Part shown: piece after piece, positions 24,988 to 34,126 of the stretch | How positions within the stretch are numbered: the stretch's first letter is position 1 | Layout of the letters: every line of letters starts with the position of its first letter | Assembly (NCBI GenBank): GCA_020025515.1 | Contig: JAHHRZ010000007.1 | Location: 1 to 64,000 of the forward strand | Length of the DNA: 64,000 nucleotides | Reading direction: 5' to 3' | Source of the DNA: Oscillospiraceae bacterium | Lineage (GTDB): Bacteria; Bacillota; Clostridia; Oscillospirales; Oscillospiraceae | The notes under the pieces: generated by a model | What the model was told of the DNA's origin: nothing | Databases searched by the model: none | What the model saw: only the letters and a program-made list of their open reading frames with translations | Program-made: the position numbers and the translations under genes

Positions 24988-25446
24988 TTACTCCTCGTCT
25001 GCGTCGTCCTCGTCCTCGACAATAAACTCCAGAACTTCGCCGCAGTTGGGGCAAACCATGCTGCCCTTCTCCAGGACCTCTTCGTCAAAGTCGATGACCT
25101 CTCCGCACTTGCACTCCACCTCATACACTGTGGTGTCGTCAAAATCGTAGTCCTCGTCCTCCAGGTCATCCTCTTCGTCCAGCTCGTCCTCGTCATAGTC
25201 CTCGAAGTCGTCCTCATCCTCGTCCTCATCGGACAGGAAATCATAGACTTCGTCCAGATCTTCTTCGATGTCGTCCAGTTCGTCAGAGATGGCCAAGGTG
25301 GTCTCCTCCACATCGGAGAGAGTCTTGGTCACATCGCCCAACAGCTCAACAATGTGGGACAGCAGCTTGCCTTCGTTGCTCTCGGTATCCAGCTTCATGC
25401 CCTCCATCAGGCCCTTCAGGTATGCGGACTTTTCAGAAAGTGTCAT
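24988..25446 (-). CDS. CD1247-type acidic zinc-ribbon protein
   Basis: A 152-residue very acidic protein. The N-terminal helical part (about 1-65) matches the small clostridial family named after Clostridioides difficile CD1247. A low-complexity Asp/Glu/Tyr stretch (about 66-105) leads to a zinc ribbon with C-K-C (near 112-114) and CPNC (near 132-135). The function is unknown; the ribbon suggests nucleic-acid or protein binding. It follows efp by 26 bases and has an AAAGGAGA site, so it is probably made with EF-P. Confidence 0.75.
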   Translation of the reverse strand: MTLSEKSAYLKGLMEGMKLDTESNEGKLLSHIVELLGDVTKTLSDVEETTLAISDELDDIEEDLDEVYDFLSDEDEDEDDFEDYDEDELDEEDDLEDEDYDFDDTTVYEVECKCGEVIDFDEEVLEKGSMVCPNCGEVLEFIVEDEDDADEE

Positions 25447-25472
25447 AGCGATTCTCCTTTAAAAATTGTTCC

Positions 25473-26036
25473 TTAGCCCTTAGCGCGGCTCAGGTACTCG
25501 CCGGTACGGGTGTCGATGGTGATTTTGTCACCCTCGTTGATGAACAGGGGCACCTTCACCTCAGCGCCGGTCTCCAGGGTAGCGGGCTTCAGGGTGTTGG
25601 TGGCGGTGTTGCCAGCAAAGCCGGGATCGGTCTTGGTGACCTCCAGGTCAACAAAGCTGGGAGCCTCAACGCCAAAGACCTTGCCCTTGTAGGACATGAC
25701 GGTGCAGGTGTCATTCTCCTTGACAAACTTGAAGCTGTCGTCCAGGGTGTCCTTGTCGATGGGGGTCATCTCGTAGGTCTCCATGTCCATGAAGTAGTAC
25801 AGGTCGCCATCGGCGTAGGAGTACTCCATCTTCTTGCGCTCAATATAAGCGGTGGGATACTTGTCGTTGGGGTTGAAGGTGGTTTCCGTCACGCCGCCGG
25901 TGATGACATTTCTCATCTTTACACGGACGAACGCCGCACCCTTACCGGGCTTAACATGCTGGAACTCCACGATCTGCATTACCTTGCCATCCATGTCGAA
26001 GGTAACGCCATTTCTAAAATCACTGACAGAAATCAT
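25473..26036 (-). CDS. efp: Elongation factor P
   Basis: Helps the ribosome through polyproline stretches. The 187-residue protein has the KOW-like domain I with loop lysine K32 in KPGKGAAF, an OB domain and the C-terminal OB domain with the family ending [16 protein letters not shown]. No EpmA/EpmB-type modification genes are nearby. AGGAGG precedes the ATG. Confidence 0.97.
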   Translation of the reverse strand: MISVSDFRNGVTFDMDGKVMQIVEFQHVKPGKGAAFVRVKMRNVITGGVTETTFNPNDKYPTAYIERKKMEYSYADGDLYYFMDMETYEMTPIDKDTLDDSFKFVKENDTCTVMSYKGKVFGVEAPSFVDLEVTKTDPGFAGNTATNTLKPATLETGAEVKVPLFINEGDKITIDTRTGEYLSRAKG

Positions 26037-26099
26037 ATTTTTGTCCTCCTAGTGTGATACCGCCATACGGTTTATGCCGGTGTAAAAAATACCTGTTCC

Positions 26100-26128
26100 A
26101 TTTTAACTGATAAACGCAGAAATTGCAA
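26100..26128 (-). promoter_or_regulatory. Promoter of efp
   Basis: TTGCAA (26123-26128), 17-base spacer, TAAAAT (26100-26105), between the pepP stop and efp. Confidence 0.6.
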
Positions 26129-26131
26129 GAC

Positions 26132-27214
26132 TTATTCCGCATTTTTAGCAGGGATTACAATGAGATTCTTGGGACTCTTTGTAAGGACCCGTCGGGAATT
26201 CTCTTCAAATACCACACAATCTTCGATTCTCACGCCGAATTTGCCGGGAATATAGATGCCGGGCTCCGCCGAACACACTGCGCCGACGGGCATCGTCTCC
26301 TGGCTAGAAGGTCCGCAGCCGGGGTCCTCATGAACCTCCAGTCCTAAGCTGTGACCGTAACTGTGGCTGAAATATGGGCCATATCCCGCATCCTCAATGA
26401 CCTTTCTGGCGGCACCGTCCACCTGGGCCCCGGTGACCCCGGCTTTGGAAGCGGCAATTCCGGCAAGCTGAGCAGAAAGGACGGTATGATAGACGGTCTC
26501 CATCTCCTCCGTTGCATAGCCCAGCGCCACGGTACGGGTCATATCGGAGCAATACCCCTGATACACAACGCCAAAGTCCATGGTAATGAAGTCCCCTTCC
26601 CGGAGCACTCTGTCACCGGGAACTCCGTGGGGCATACTGGTATTGGGTCCGGACACCACAATGGGGTCAAAGGACAGGCCCTCGCCGCCGTTTTTATACA
26701 GGCAGTAAATCAGTTCTGCGCAAAGCTCCTTTTCGGTCATTCCGACCCGAATCCGGGTTTGCACCTCGCTGAATGCCTGATCGGTAATTTCCTGAGCCTT
26801 TTCCATCAGCTTCAGCTCCCAGTCCTCCTTGACGGCACGGAAGGCATTGATTGCCTTCTGACAGGGCACCAGGGCAGCGGTCAGCTTCTCTTCATAGGAC
26901 CGAAGCTCGGCAACCGTGAGGTACTTCTCTTCATAGCCCAGATTCTCAATTCCAAAGTCTGCGCAGGCACTGTTGATGCAGGAAAAACAATTTCTCTCCC
27001 GGCTCACCATAATGACCTCAAAGCCCTTGAGGTTCGCTTCCGCAGGCTCAATGTAGCGGCTGTCGGTAAAGTAACGGCAGCCCTTTGCGGATACCACGGC
27101 CACCCCCTCCGCAATGTCAAACTCCGCAGCGTAGTGGCGGCTGTATCGGCTGGTGAGAAGGAGCCCATCCACCCCGTCTTTCAGCAGGGATTTGTACTTG
27201 TCCATATTTTTCAT
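26132..27214 (-). CDS. M24-family aminopeptidase P (Xaa-Pro peptidase)
   Basis: Metallopeptidase predicted to remove an N-terminal residue before proline; about 360 residues. An N-terminal creatinase-like domain is followed by the pita-bread catalytic domain with metal ligands visible in MDFGVVYQGYCSDMTRT (two Asp), the HSYGHSLGLEVHE histidine, SAEPGIY (Glu) and IEDCVV (Glu). The ATG at 27214 overlaps the yqeG stop as ATGA. It is placed upstream of efp, as is common in Bacillota. Confidence 0.92.
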   Translation of the reverse strand: MKNMDKYKSLLKDGVDGLLLTSRYSRHYAAEFDIAEGVAVVSAKGCRYFTDSRYIEPAEANLKGFEVIMVSRERNCFSCINSACADFGIENLGYEEKYLTVAELRSYEEKLTAALVPCQKAINAFRAVKEDWELKLMEKAQEITDQAFSEVQTRIRVGMTEKELCAELIYCLYKNGGEGLSFDPIVVSGPNTSMPHGVPGDRVLREGDFITMDFGVVYQGYCSDMTRTVALGYATEEMETVYHTVLSAQLAGIAASKAGVTGAQVDGAARKVIEDAGYGPYFSHSYGHSLGLEVHEDPGCGPSSQETMPVGAVCSAEPGIYIPGKFGVRIEDCVVFEENSRRVLTKSPKNLIVIPAKNAE

Positions 27215-27711
27215 TGCACGGTTCTTCCTTTCGCACAAAATATAAAAGGCACTTCCAAAACATGGCGCATCTTCAGCCATAGATTATGATTATGGATGGA
27301 GCTTACCAATATGGAACGGACACCGGCGCAGTTTGCGCCCAAAACATCGGTATAGATCTGGTCCCCTGCCAAAGCGCAGGCCTCCGGCTTCACACCGAAT
27401 TGGGCCATGCACCGGCGAATTCCCCTGGTGGTCGGTTTCTTTGCATGGGTGATACAGGCAATATTCTGTGCATTGCAAAAATCCACCACACGGCTGCGCT
27501 TGCTATTGGACACTACACAAATCTGAATTTCGGAGGCTTTGGCCAAATCCAGCCATTTTTTCATCTTTTCTGTAGGCACATCGGTGGTATAGGGGACAAT
27601 GGTATTGTCAAAATCCAGCATCAAAAGCCGGATTCCCCTCTTTTTAAGAGCCTGCAAATCAACATCTGTGAGAGCCGGTACAATAACGCGTGGCAGCAGC
27701 GAAAAACTCAT
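27211..27711 (-). CDS. yqeG: YqeG-family HAD IIIA phosphatase
   Basis: A 166-residue HAD phosphatase related to Bacillus YqeG, whose physiological substrate is unknown. Motif I is LDFDNT (D33, D35), motif II VVSNS, and the motif IV-like GDQIYTDVLGAN follows. AAGGAG precedes the ATG; that site and the start codon lie in a small inverted repeat (CATAAG and CTTATG). It is coupled to the peptidase gene by a 4-base overlap. Confidence 0.9.
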   Translation of the reverse strand: MSFSLLPRVIVPALTDVDLQALKKRGIRLLMLDFDNTIVPYTTDVPTEKMKKWLDLAKASEIQICVVSNSKRSRVVDFCNAQNIACITHAKKPTTRGIRRCMAQFGVKPEACALAGDQIYTDVLGANCAGVRSILVSSIHNHNLWLKMRHVLEVPFIFCAKGRTVQ

Positions 27712-27721
27712 AAGTCACTCC

Positions 27722-27778
27722 TTATGTACATAACATATTGTTATCAGATATTATAACACAGTTGGGAGGCATTGTCCA
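27722..27778 (-). promoter_or_regulatory. yqeG promoter region with tandem palindromes
   Basis: TGGACA (27773-27778), 17-base spacer and TATAAT (27750-27755) read leftwards, covering the ribosome site and start codon of the divergent plus-strand gene. The leader holds the palindromes TTATGTACATAA (27722-27733) and TAACATATTGTTA (27731-27743), close to the expected start point, plus GTTAT...ATAAC (27740-27757). These look operator-like, but the regulator is unknown. Confidence 0.5.
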
Positions 27779-28482
27779 TGTCGATTCCGCTTTATCTTGC
27801 CATGACGGCAGCAGATTTTTTTCGCTGTGAGGAAATTCCGCCCCATATTGCCTGGATGTCGCTCCATTTCTCCCCCGCCGGGCCGGGACTCAGCAATCTG
27901 CCGGGGGTCCTCCCGCCGGGAAGCATGGTGATTCTGGATGACCAGATTCCATGGAACGGTCACAGCCATCAGCAGGTCTGCAAAGAATTGCGGGGTCTTT
28001 TACAAACCAGAAAGATCCGTTCCCTCCTGCTGGACTTCGAGCGTCCTCCCCGCCTGGAGACCATGGCACTTTCCCAGATGATCCTCTCTCTTTGTCAGGA
28101 AATCGGGTGCAGCGTAGGTCTGCCGAAGCCCTATCGCACCTCCGGAGAAGGGGCCTTATTCCTGCCGCCCCATCCCTGTCACCGCACGCCGGACAAGTTA
28201 TCCGCCGAGGCTGAGGAAATCTGGCTGGAAGTGGCCCCTGTCGGTTTCACCGCCGACATTTTACACGACGGAGTACATCTGGAAGACAGCCCTCCCCTTC
28301 CTCTGCCCGGCGTTCCTGTTTTTATGAGTCCAGCCCTTTGCTGCTGCTACACTTCAATGCCTGCTTCCCAGGGAATCCGTGTCCGTCTCTTTGACACGAA
28401 AAAAACCATTCAGGCAAAGTCCATTATTTGGGAACAGCTGGGGGTGACCCGGCTCATCGGGCTTTACAGACTTTGGCGCTAA
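27778..28482 (+). CDS. Unrecognised 234-residue protein
   Basis: I do not recognise this protein. The ATG at 27778 lies 8 bases after GGGAGG; the TTG at 27772 is too close to that site. There is no signal peptide or membrane segment. The order of short hydrophobic strands (SMVILDDQIPW, RKIRSLLLDFERPP, LCQEIGCSVGLP, EIWLEVAPVGF, GVPVFMSP) suggests an alpha/beta, possibly barrel-like fold, and LLLDFERPP is reminiscent of glycoside-hydrolase-like barrels. It is monocistronic, ending at a shared terminator. Codon use resembles the neighbours. Confidence 0.75.
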   Translation: MSIPLYLAMTAADFFRCEEIPPHIAWMSLHFSPAGPGLSNLPGVLPPGSMVILDDQIPWNGHSHQQVCKELRGLLQTRKIRSLLLDFERPPRLETMALSQMILSLCQEIGCSVGLPKPYRTSGEGALFLPPHPCHRTPDKLSAEAEEIWLEVAPVGFTADILHDGVHLEDSPPLPLPGVPVFMSPALCCCYTSMPASQGIRVRLFDTKKTIQAKSIIWEQLGVTRLIGLYRLWR

Positions 28483-28487
28483 ACAGC

Positions 28488-28522
28488 AAAACACCCTCCG
28501 CCCAATGGGCAGAGGGTGTTTA
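28488..28522. terminator. Bidirectional terminator between the 27778 gene and rpsU
   Basis: A stem of about 15 bp with one mismatch (AAACACCCTCCGCCC type) around a short loop. T runs follow on both strands (TTTATTA on plus, TTTTG on minus). The genes converge here. Confidence 0.83.
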
Positions 28523-28545
28523 TTACAGAGGAAAGAGGCAGGGGA

Positions 28546-28728
28546 TCAATAGAACTTTCTCTTGTTCTTCCGGGCTGCCTCAGACTTCTGCTTCCGCTTC
28601 AGGCTGGGGCTCACGTAATGCTCTCTCTTCTTGACTTCTGCGATGACGCCTTCCTTGGCGCAGCTCCGCTTAAATCTTCTCAGAGCGCTCTCCAGAGATT
28701 CATTCTCTTTTACGCGAATTTCAGACAT
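28546..28728 (-). CDS. rpsU: Small ribosomal subunit protein bS21
   Basis: A 60-residue basic ribosomal protein of the 30S subunit with the family pattern ([20 protein letters not shown], then a basic tail). The start at 28728 has GGAGGG eight bases upstream; a longer reading from 28788 has no support. It is transcribed alone from a consensus promoter. Confidence 0.96.
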   Translation of the reverse strand: MSEIRVKENESLESALRRFKRSCAKEGVIAEVKKREHYVSPSLKRKQKSEAARKNKRKFY

Positions 28729-28798
28729 TGGTTTCCCTCCCTCCGGCGCATCCGGCTTAATCCAGGATGCTTTCAGGGCCACATCCATGGCTTATAGA

Positions 28799-28827
28799 AT
28801 TATAATAGAATTCTTTTTAAATGTCAA
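28799..28827 (-). promoter_or_regulatory. Promoter of rpsU
   Basis: Perfect TTGACA (28822-28827), 17-base AT-rich spacer and perfect TATAAT (28799-28804). It should be among the strongest promoters in the window and leaves a leader of about 65 nt. Confidence 0.9.
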
Positions 28828-28914
28828 TAGCTATTTGCGATTTTTTGCGGATTTGTGGGTCAAAAATCTTTTCTCTACCGGGAAATCCCCTGTAAGGATT
28901 TTTCCTTTCTCTGC

Positions 28915-31410
28915 TTAGCCCTTGACGATCAGGTTCACCAGCTTGTTTTTCACCACAATGGTCTTCACAATGCTGCCGCCCTGCTTCTCCAGGAACCGTG
29001 CTACCTTCTCGTCGGCCTTGGCAGCTTCGATCACGGCTTCATCCGCGGCATCCGCATCCACAAGAATGGTTCCACGGAGCTTGCCGTTGACCTGAACCGC
29101 CATGGTAATCTGGGCATCCTTGCACTTCTCCTCGGAGTAGGTAGGCCATGCGGAAACGGAGCAGATTCCCTCAAAGCCCTTCATCTCCCAGATCTCATCA
29201 CAGATGTGAGGAGCAAAAGGGCTGAGCAGGCTCAGGAAGGTCTTGAGTTCTGCCAGATTGCAGGTCTTGTCGATGGTGTTCATCAGGCTCATCAGCGCCG
29301 CAATGGCGGTGTTGGGCTTCAGATTGTCAATATCCGAAGTGACCTTCTTAATGGTCTTATGCATGGCGGACATATTGGCGGCAGAGTATTCTGTCTCGTG
29401 ATCCTTGACGGATTCAGCCATGTTCCATACACGATCCAAAAACCGCTTGCAGCCCTTTACCGCATTGGGAGACCAGGTAGCAGCCTTTTCAAAGTCACCA
29501 ATAAACATCACATACAGCCGCATGGTATCGGCACCATAGGTCTTGATGACATCATCGGGATTTACCACATTGCCCAGACTCTTGGACATCTTCACCGCAG
29601 GACGGAGGGCTTCACTGCCATACTTGCGCAGCATTTCATCCTTCTCCTCCTGGGTCTTGAAGTTCTCCACATAGTGGGGATTTTCACCCAGAATCATGCC
29701 GTGGCTGGTACGCTTGGCATAGGGCTCATTGGTGGGCACTACCCCAATGTCATACAGGAACTTGTGCCAGAAGCGGGAGTACAGCAGGTGCAAGGTGGTA
29801 TGCTCCATGCCGCCGTTGTACCAGTCTACCGGGCTCCAGTATTCCAGCGCTTCTCTGGAAGCCAGAGCCTCGTCGTTGTGGGGGTCCATATACCGCAGGT
29901 AATACCAGGAAGAACCGGCCCACTGGGGCATGGTATCGGTCTCCCGCTTGGCAGGGCCGCCGCAGCAGGGGCAGGTGGTATTCACCCAGTCATGGATGGC
30001 AGACAGGGGGCTTTCGCCGTCGTCTGTAGGCTCATAGCTGTCCACATCGGGCAGCAGCAGAGGCAGCTCGCTCTCAGGCAGAGGAACCGTGCCGCACTTT
30101 TCGCAGTGGACAATGGGAATGGGTTCGCCCCAATAGCGCTGACGGGAGAACACCCAGTCACGGAGCTTGTAATTTACTTTGGCTCTGCCGATGCCCTGCT
30201 CTTCCAGCCACTTGGTAATGACTGGAATGGCATCCTTTACGGTGAGTCCGTCCAGGAATCCGGAGTTCACCATGATACCAGTGTCGTCCTTCAAAGTAAA
30301 GGCAGCCTCTTCCACATTGCCGCCCTTGACCACTTCCACGATTTCGCAGCCGAATGCCTTTGCAAAGGCCCAGTCACGCTCATCGTGGGCAGGAACCGCC
30401 ATAATGGCACCGGTCCCATAGGTGGACAGCACATAATCAGAAATGAAAATGGGAATTTCCTTGCCGTTTACGGGATTGATGCCCATGACGCCCTGAAGCT
30501 TCACGCCGGTCTTTTCCTTGTTGAGTTCGGTCCGCTCCAAATCGGATTTGGCAGCAGCAGCAGCCTGATAGGCCTTTACCTCCTGCGCATTTCCCAGGCA
30601 GTCCATCCACTTGGCAAGCAGTGCATGCTCAGGAGACAGAACCATGTAGGTGGCACCGAAGAGGGTGTCGGGGCGGGTGGTGAAGATCAGGATATCGTCT
30701 CCCAGCGTGGAGCGGAAGGTCACCTCCGCACCATAGCTGCGGCCGATCCAGTTGATCTGCTGAGCCTTGACCCGGTCGATGAAATCAACGCCCTCCAGCT
30801 CGTCAATCAGGCGGTCTGCATACTTGGTGATGCGCAGCATCCACTGGCTCTTTTCCTTGCGGATGACGGGTGCACCGCAGCGCTCGCAGACACCTTCCAC
30901 CACTTCCTCATTGGCCAGGACGCACTTACAGCTGGTACACCAGTTGACAGGCATCTTGGCCTTATAGGCCAGCCCCTTCTTGTACATCTGCAGAAAAATC
31001 CACTGGGTCCACTTGAAGTACTTGGGGTCAGTGGTATTGATTTCCCGATCCCAGTCAAAGCTGTAGCCCAAAGCCTTCAGCTGGCGGCGGAAGTTCTTGA
31101 TATTATTTTCCGTCACAATCCGGGGGTGGATATGGTTTTTGATGGCATAGTTCTCCGTGGGCAGGCCGAAGGCATCATAGCCCATGGGAAACAGAACATT
31201 CATGCCGGACATTCTCTTTTTCCGGGCAATGATATCCATGGCAGTGTAGGGCCGGGGATGGCCTACATGCAGACCCGCAGCGGAAGGGTAAGGAAACTCT
31301 ACGAGGCCGAAGAATTTCTCCTTGTCGCTGCCGTTTTCAGCCGCATAGAGCTTTTTCTCTTCCCAGATTTTCTGCCATTTTTCTTCAATGGCGGTAAAAT
31401 CATAATACAT
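28915..31410 (-). CDS. leuS: Leucine--tRNA ligase
   Basis: Class I synthetase for tRNA-Leu, 831 residues, bacterial length. It has HVGH at 48-51, a CP1 editing domain (about 220-420), the KMSKS loop at 607-611 and an anticodon-binding plus C-terminal domain. Four-cysteine zinc motifs are visible at the CP regions (CTSC, CERC; CEKC, CPCC). AGAGGTG precedes the ATG. It is the last gene of the smc operon, 27 bases after rsfS. No T-box is seen. Confidence 0.97.
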   Translation of the reverse strand: MYYDFTAIEEKWQKIWEEKKLYAAENGSDKEKFFGLVEFPYPSAAGLHVGHPRPYTAMDIIARKKRMSGMNVLFPMGYDAFGLPTENYAIKNHIHPRIVTENNIKNFRRQLKALGYSFDWDREINTTDPKYFKWTQWIFLQMYKKGLAYKAKMPVNWCTSCKCVLANEEVVEGVCERCGAPVIRKEKSQWMLRITKYADRLIDELEGVDFIDRVKAQQINWIGRSYGAEVTFRSTLGDDILIFTTRPDTLFGATYMVLSPEHALLAKWMDCLGNAQEVKAYQAAAAAKSDLERTELNKEKTGVKLQGVMGINPVNGKEIPIFISDYVLSTYGTGAIMAVPAHDERDWAFAKAFGCEIVEVVKGGNVEEAAFTLKDDTGIMVNSGFLDGLTVKDAIPVITKWLEEQGIGRAKVNYKLRDWVFSRQRYWGEPIPIVHCEKCGTVPLPESELPLLLPDVDSYEPTDDGESPLSAIHDWVNTTCPCCGGPAKRETDTMPQWAGSSWYYLRYMDPHNDEALASREALEYWSPVDWYNGGMEHTTLHLLYSRFWHKFLYDIGVVPTNEPYAKRTSHGMILGENPHYVENFKTQEEKDEMLRKYGSEALRPAVKMSKSLGNVVNPDDVIKTYGADTMRLYVMFIGDFEKAATWSPNAVKGCKRFLDRVWNMAESVKDHETEYSAANMSAMHKTIKKVTSDIDNLKPNTAIAALMSLMNTIDKTCNLAELKTFLSLLSPFAPHICDEIWEMKGFEGICSVSAWPTYSEEKCKDAQITMAVQVNGKLRGTILVDADAADEAVIEAAKADEKVARFLEKQGGSIVKTIVVKNKLVNLIVKG

Positions 31411-31437
31411 AGCAATACACCTCTCTAAATATACCGA

Positions 31438-31797
31438 TTAGTCAACGAGAATATCTTTCAGATCCACAGCCTCGCCGTCGCTCCACAGCCGCTCCAGGTC
31501 ATAGAACTCACGGGCATCATTGGTAAACACATGAATCACCAGACAGCCATAATCCAAAAGCTCCCAGGTATTGCTGCGGTGGCCTTCTCGGCCCAGCATC
31601 TGCTCGCCCATTTCGGCCAGTGTCGTCTCTGCAAAGTCACACAGAGTTTTTACATGTGTGTTGGAGGTACCTGTGCAGATCAGAAAATAATCTGCAAGGC
31701 TGGTCACATCTCCCACACGAATCAGCTTAATGCCTACACCCTTTTTGCTGTCCAGCGCCTTTGCTGCAGCCAGGGCCAATTCCTTAGAAGTATACAT
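31438..31797 (-). CDS. rsfS: Ribosome silencing factor RsfS
   Basis: Binds uL14 and blocks subunit joining under nutrient limitation. The 119-residue protein has the Iojap/RsfS core (TSLADYFLICTGTSNTHVK, then REGHRSNTWELLDYG and VHVF-type VIHVF). The ATG at 31797 follows AAAGGAA. It stands directly after nadD/yqeK, its usual neighbours. Confidence 0.95.
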   Translation of the reverse strand: MYTSKELALAAAKALDSKKGVGIKLIRVGDVTSLADYFLICTGTSNTHVKTLCDFAETTLAEMGEQMLGREGHRSNTWELLDYGCLVIHVFTNDAREFYDLERLWSDGEAVDLKDILVD

Positions 31798-31837
31798 AAC
31801 AGGTTCCTTTCTTATCGCTCGGCACAGGCCGGAGCAG

Positions 31838-33028
31838 TCACGATTTTTCTTTGAGCCAGCCAATGGCATCCAAAGAGTTCTGGGTCACCACGCTTCCCTG
31901 CCGGCGCAGCTGCTCCACAGTCATTTCCAGTCCCATGAGCACCCCGCCGTCCAGGTCGGCTTCCACAGCCTCTCGGAGCGTTTCCACCCCGGGGAATTTC
32001 CGGTTTGGCTCCATATAATCGGCGATATAAATGATTTTTTGCAGTGTACTCATGTTGGCTCTGCCGGTGGTGTGGCTGTCAATGGCATCCACAACGGCCT
32101 TGTTTTCTCCGAAAATTTCCCTGGCAACCAAGGCCCCCGTTGTGGCGTGGAGCGTCTTGGGAAACTTCGTGTCAACCGCATCGGAGGGAACTCGGTAAAC
32201 CTGACACAACTGAAGCTGCAAGGGATATGGCAGTGCCTTTGTGATGTCATGGAGCAGTGCGGCTCTGGCGGCATTGGTCTGATCTTCACCGTATGTTTGC
32301 GCCAATTTGACCGCCGTGTCCCGGCACCCCAATACATGAGCCACCCGGTTGGGATTCAGCAGCGCCACCACCGCTTGTTCCAGCTTCTCAAGAGACAATC
32401 CCTTGAGGCTCCGGCGGACCCCATAATAGCCCCGCTCCCAAATCCGTTCCATCACGGCCCCCGGAAGCATGTCTTGCTGGGCATGGAATGTCAGCATCCG
32501 GCGAACATCCGTGGAGGACATGGGCAAAATATCATTTTCCAGAAACACCACTTCCCCGGACAGGGTTTCCCGAACCTCCCGGGCCTTCTCTTCCAGAAGC
32601 TGCCGGAGCTTGAGATCCTCTTTTTCCCGAAGCATCACAACCAGTGTGGCGTACTGACAGATTTCGTCGGGTCTGTACCAGTGGGAAAAGGACAAAAACA
32701 TGTCCGTTCCCATGAGGAAAAACAGCTGATCTCCCTCATACATCCGCCGCAGGGTCTGAAGGGTATCCACGCTGTAGCTTTTTCCCTCCCGTGTTACCTC
32801 CAGGTCCACAACCTCTGCCTTGGGAATATCCCGAACCGCCAGACAAACCAGTTCCAGCCGCTCCCGGGCTGTGGGGGCATAGTCCGGCAGCTCCTTGTGG
32901 GGCGGATGCCCGGCCGGAATCAGCAGGAGCTTGTCCAGCTTCAGCCGTTCTATGGCCTGCCGGGCCGCCTCCACGTGGCCGGCATGAGGTGGATTAAAGG
33001 TTCCGCCGTAAATTCCGATTCTGCCCAT
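31838..33028 (-). CDS. Fused NadD-YqeK: nicotinate-nucleotide adenylyltransferase and HD-domain hydrolase
   Basis: A 396-residue fusion of two proteins usually encoded by adjacent genes. Residues 1 to about 200 are NadD (GGTFNPPHAGH at 8-18 and the late MSSTDVRR), which makes deamido-NAD from nicotinate mononucleotide. From about 205 follows a YqeK-type HD domain (RVAHVLGCRDTAVKLA, then AALLHDITK), a family reported to hydrolyse symmetrical Ap4A. GAGGTGATG precedes the start. No frame break is seen, so the fusion looks genuine. Confidence 0.93.
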   Translation of the reverse strand: MGRIGIYGGTFNPPHAGHVEAARQAIERLKLDKLLLIPAGHPPHKELPDYAPTARERLELVCLAVRDIPKAEVVDLEVTREGKSYSVDTLQTLRRMYEGDQLFFLMGTDMFLSFSHWYRPDEICQYATLVVMLREKEDLKLRQLLEEKAREVRETLSGEVVFLENDILPMSSTDVRRMLTFHAQQDMLPGAVMERIWERGYYGVRRSLKGLSLEKLEQAVVALLNPNRVAHVLGCRDTAVKLAQTYGEDQTNAARAALLHDITKALPYPLQLQLCQVYRVPSDAVDTKFPKTLHATTGALVAREIFGENKAVVDAIDSHTTGRANMSTLQKIIYIADYMEPNRKFPGVETLREAVEADLDGGVLMGLEMTVEQLRRQGSVVTQNSLDAIGWLKEKS

Positions 33029-33048
33029 GACATCACCTCATTTATTTT

Positions 33049-33531
33049 TTACTGCTGGGATTTTTCCCGCTTACGCAGTGCCTTTTCCTTTTCCCGCTCG
33101 ATGGCCTTTTCAATGGCATTCTGGCGGAAGTATTCATTGCGGCGCTCCCGCTCTGCACGGGCTGCGTTTCTTCTGGCCTTGGCACCCTTACGGACAGGGT
33201 TGGACTTGGCCACGGAGATGGGGGTAATCTTTGCGCGGCCCACCTGATTTCTCTCCCGGCGGAGCTTCTCAGACACCTTAAACAGCACAAACTTAGAGCC
33301 AACTGTGCAGATCGGCTCTGCGCCGGTCATATTGCACAGCTCCTGCAAAACCTCCTGGGGACTCATCAGAGCGGTCTCCAGCACTTTTCCCTTTACCAGC
33401 TCCCGGGACTCCAGCTGGGTCACGGTTTCCAGCATTACCTGCTCGGTAACACCGCCCTTTCCCACCATGAGGGTGGTATCCAGGGCATTTGCTTTGGCAC
33501 GGAGCTCTGCCCGTTCCTTACTTGTCAACAT
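33049..33531 (-). CDS. yhbY: YhbY-family RNA-binding protein with basic C-terminal tail
   Basis: The first ~95 residues are a CRS1/YhbY domain (LRAKANALDTTLMVGKGG, later TGAEPICTVGSKFVLF), found associated with pre-50S particles. The protein then continues to 160 residues with an Arg/Lys/Glu-rich tail, whereas the single-domain family is about 100. The ATG at 33531 follows GAGGAGAAAAAG and overlaps the rdgB stop by 14 bases; a GTG at 33546 is less likely. Confidence 0.9.
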   Translation of the reverse strand: MLTSKERAELRAKANALDTTLMVGKGGVTEQVMLETVTQLESRELVKGKVLETALMSPQEVLQELCNMTGAEPICTVGSKFVLFKVSEKLRRERNQVGRAKITPISVAKSNPVRKGAKARRNAARAERERRNEYFRQNAIEKAIEREKEKALRKREKSQQ

Positions 33532-34126
33532 TCTTTTTCTCCTCACTCAATTTCTCATATAACAGCTTCAATGCATTGGCACGATGGGATACCCGATTCT
33601 TTTCCTCAGCCGTCACCTCTGCAAAGGTCTTCCCCGCAGGGGGATAGTAGAAAATGGGGTCATATCCAAATCCGCCTGTTCCATGGGGCTCCCGAAGGAG
33701 TTCTCCATGAACCTCTCCTCTGGCCCGGACAATGCGGCCGTCTGGATACACCAGCGTAATCACCGCCACATATTGGGCCTGTCTCCGGCCGTCCGGCACA
33801 TGTTCCATATTTTTCAGAAGAAGCAGCAGCCGTCCCCAGTCGTCCAGGGTGGGGTCTGCGCCGTACCGGGCAGAGTAAACGCCGGGGTCGCCTCCCAGTG
33901 CGTCCACGCAGATACCGGAATCGTCTGCCAGAGCAGGAAGGCCCGTGGCCTTCATCACCGCATCCGCCTTGAGAAACGAGTTTTCCTCAAAGGTGGTGCC
34001 GGTTTCCTCTACCTCCAGATCGATTCCAAGCTCGGACTGAAGCACCAGCTCCATATCCAGCTTCTTCAAAATGGCACTGATTTCCACCAGCTTATGGGGA
34101 TTTTTACTAGCTAATACGACTTTCAT
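33518..34126 (-). CDS. rdgB: RdgB/HAM1 nucleoside-triphosphate pyrophosphatase
   Basis: Hydrolyses ITP, dITP and XTP so they do not enter nucleic acids. The 202-residue protein has the N-terminal VLASKNPHKLVEI, the central ADDSGICVDALGGDPGVYSARYG and the late GFGYDPIF. The start overlaps the rph stop as ATGA. Confidence 0.96.
   Translation of the reverse strand: MKVVLASKNPHKLVEISAILKKLDMELVLQSELGIDLEVEETGTTFEENSFLKADAVMKATGLPALADDSGICVDALGGDPGVYSARYGADPTLDDWGRLLLLLKNMEHVPDGRRQAQYVAVITLVYPDGRIVRARGEVHGELLREPHGTGGFGYDPIFYYPPAGKTFAEVTAEEKNRVSHRANALKLLYEKLSEEKKNVDK

Noticed and set aside
25050..25290. Repeated GTCCTCGTC-type sequence as a DNA repeat element
   Set aside because: It is simply the coding sequence of the Asp/Glu-rich stretch in the CD1247-type protein.
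28855..31428. 857-codon plus-strand open frame opposite leuS
   Set aside because: Antisense shadow of leuS, caused by GC-rich codon structure; low-complexity His/Gly-rich translation.
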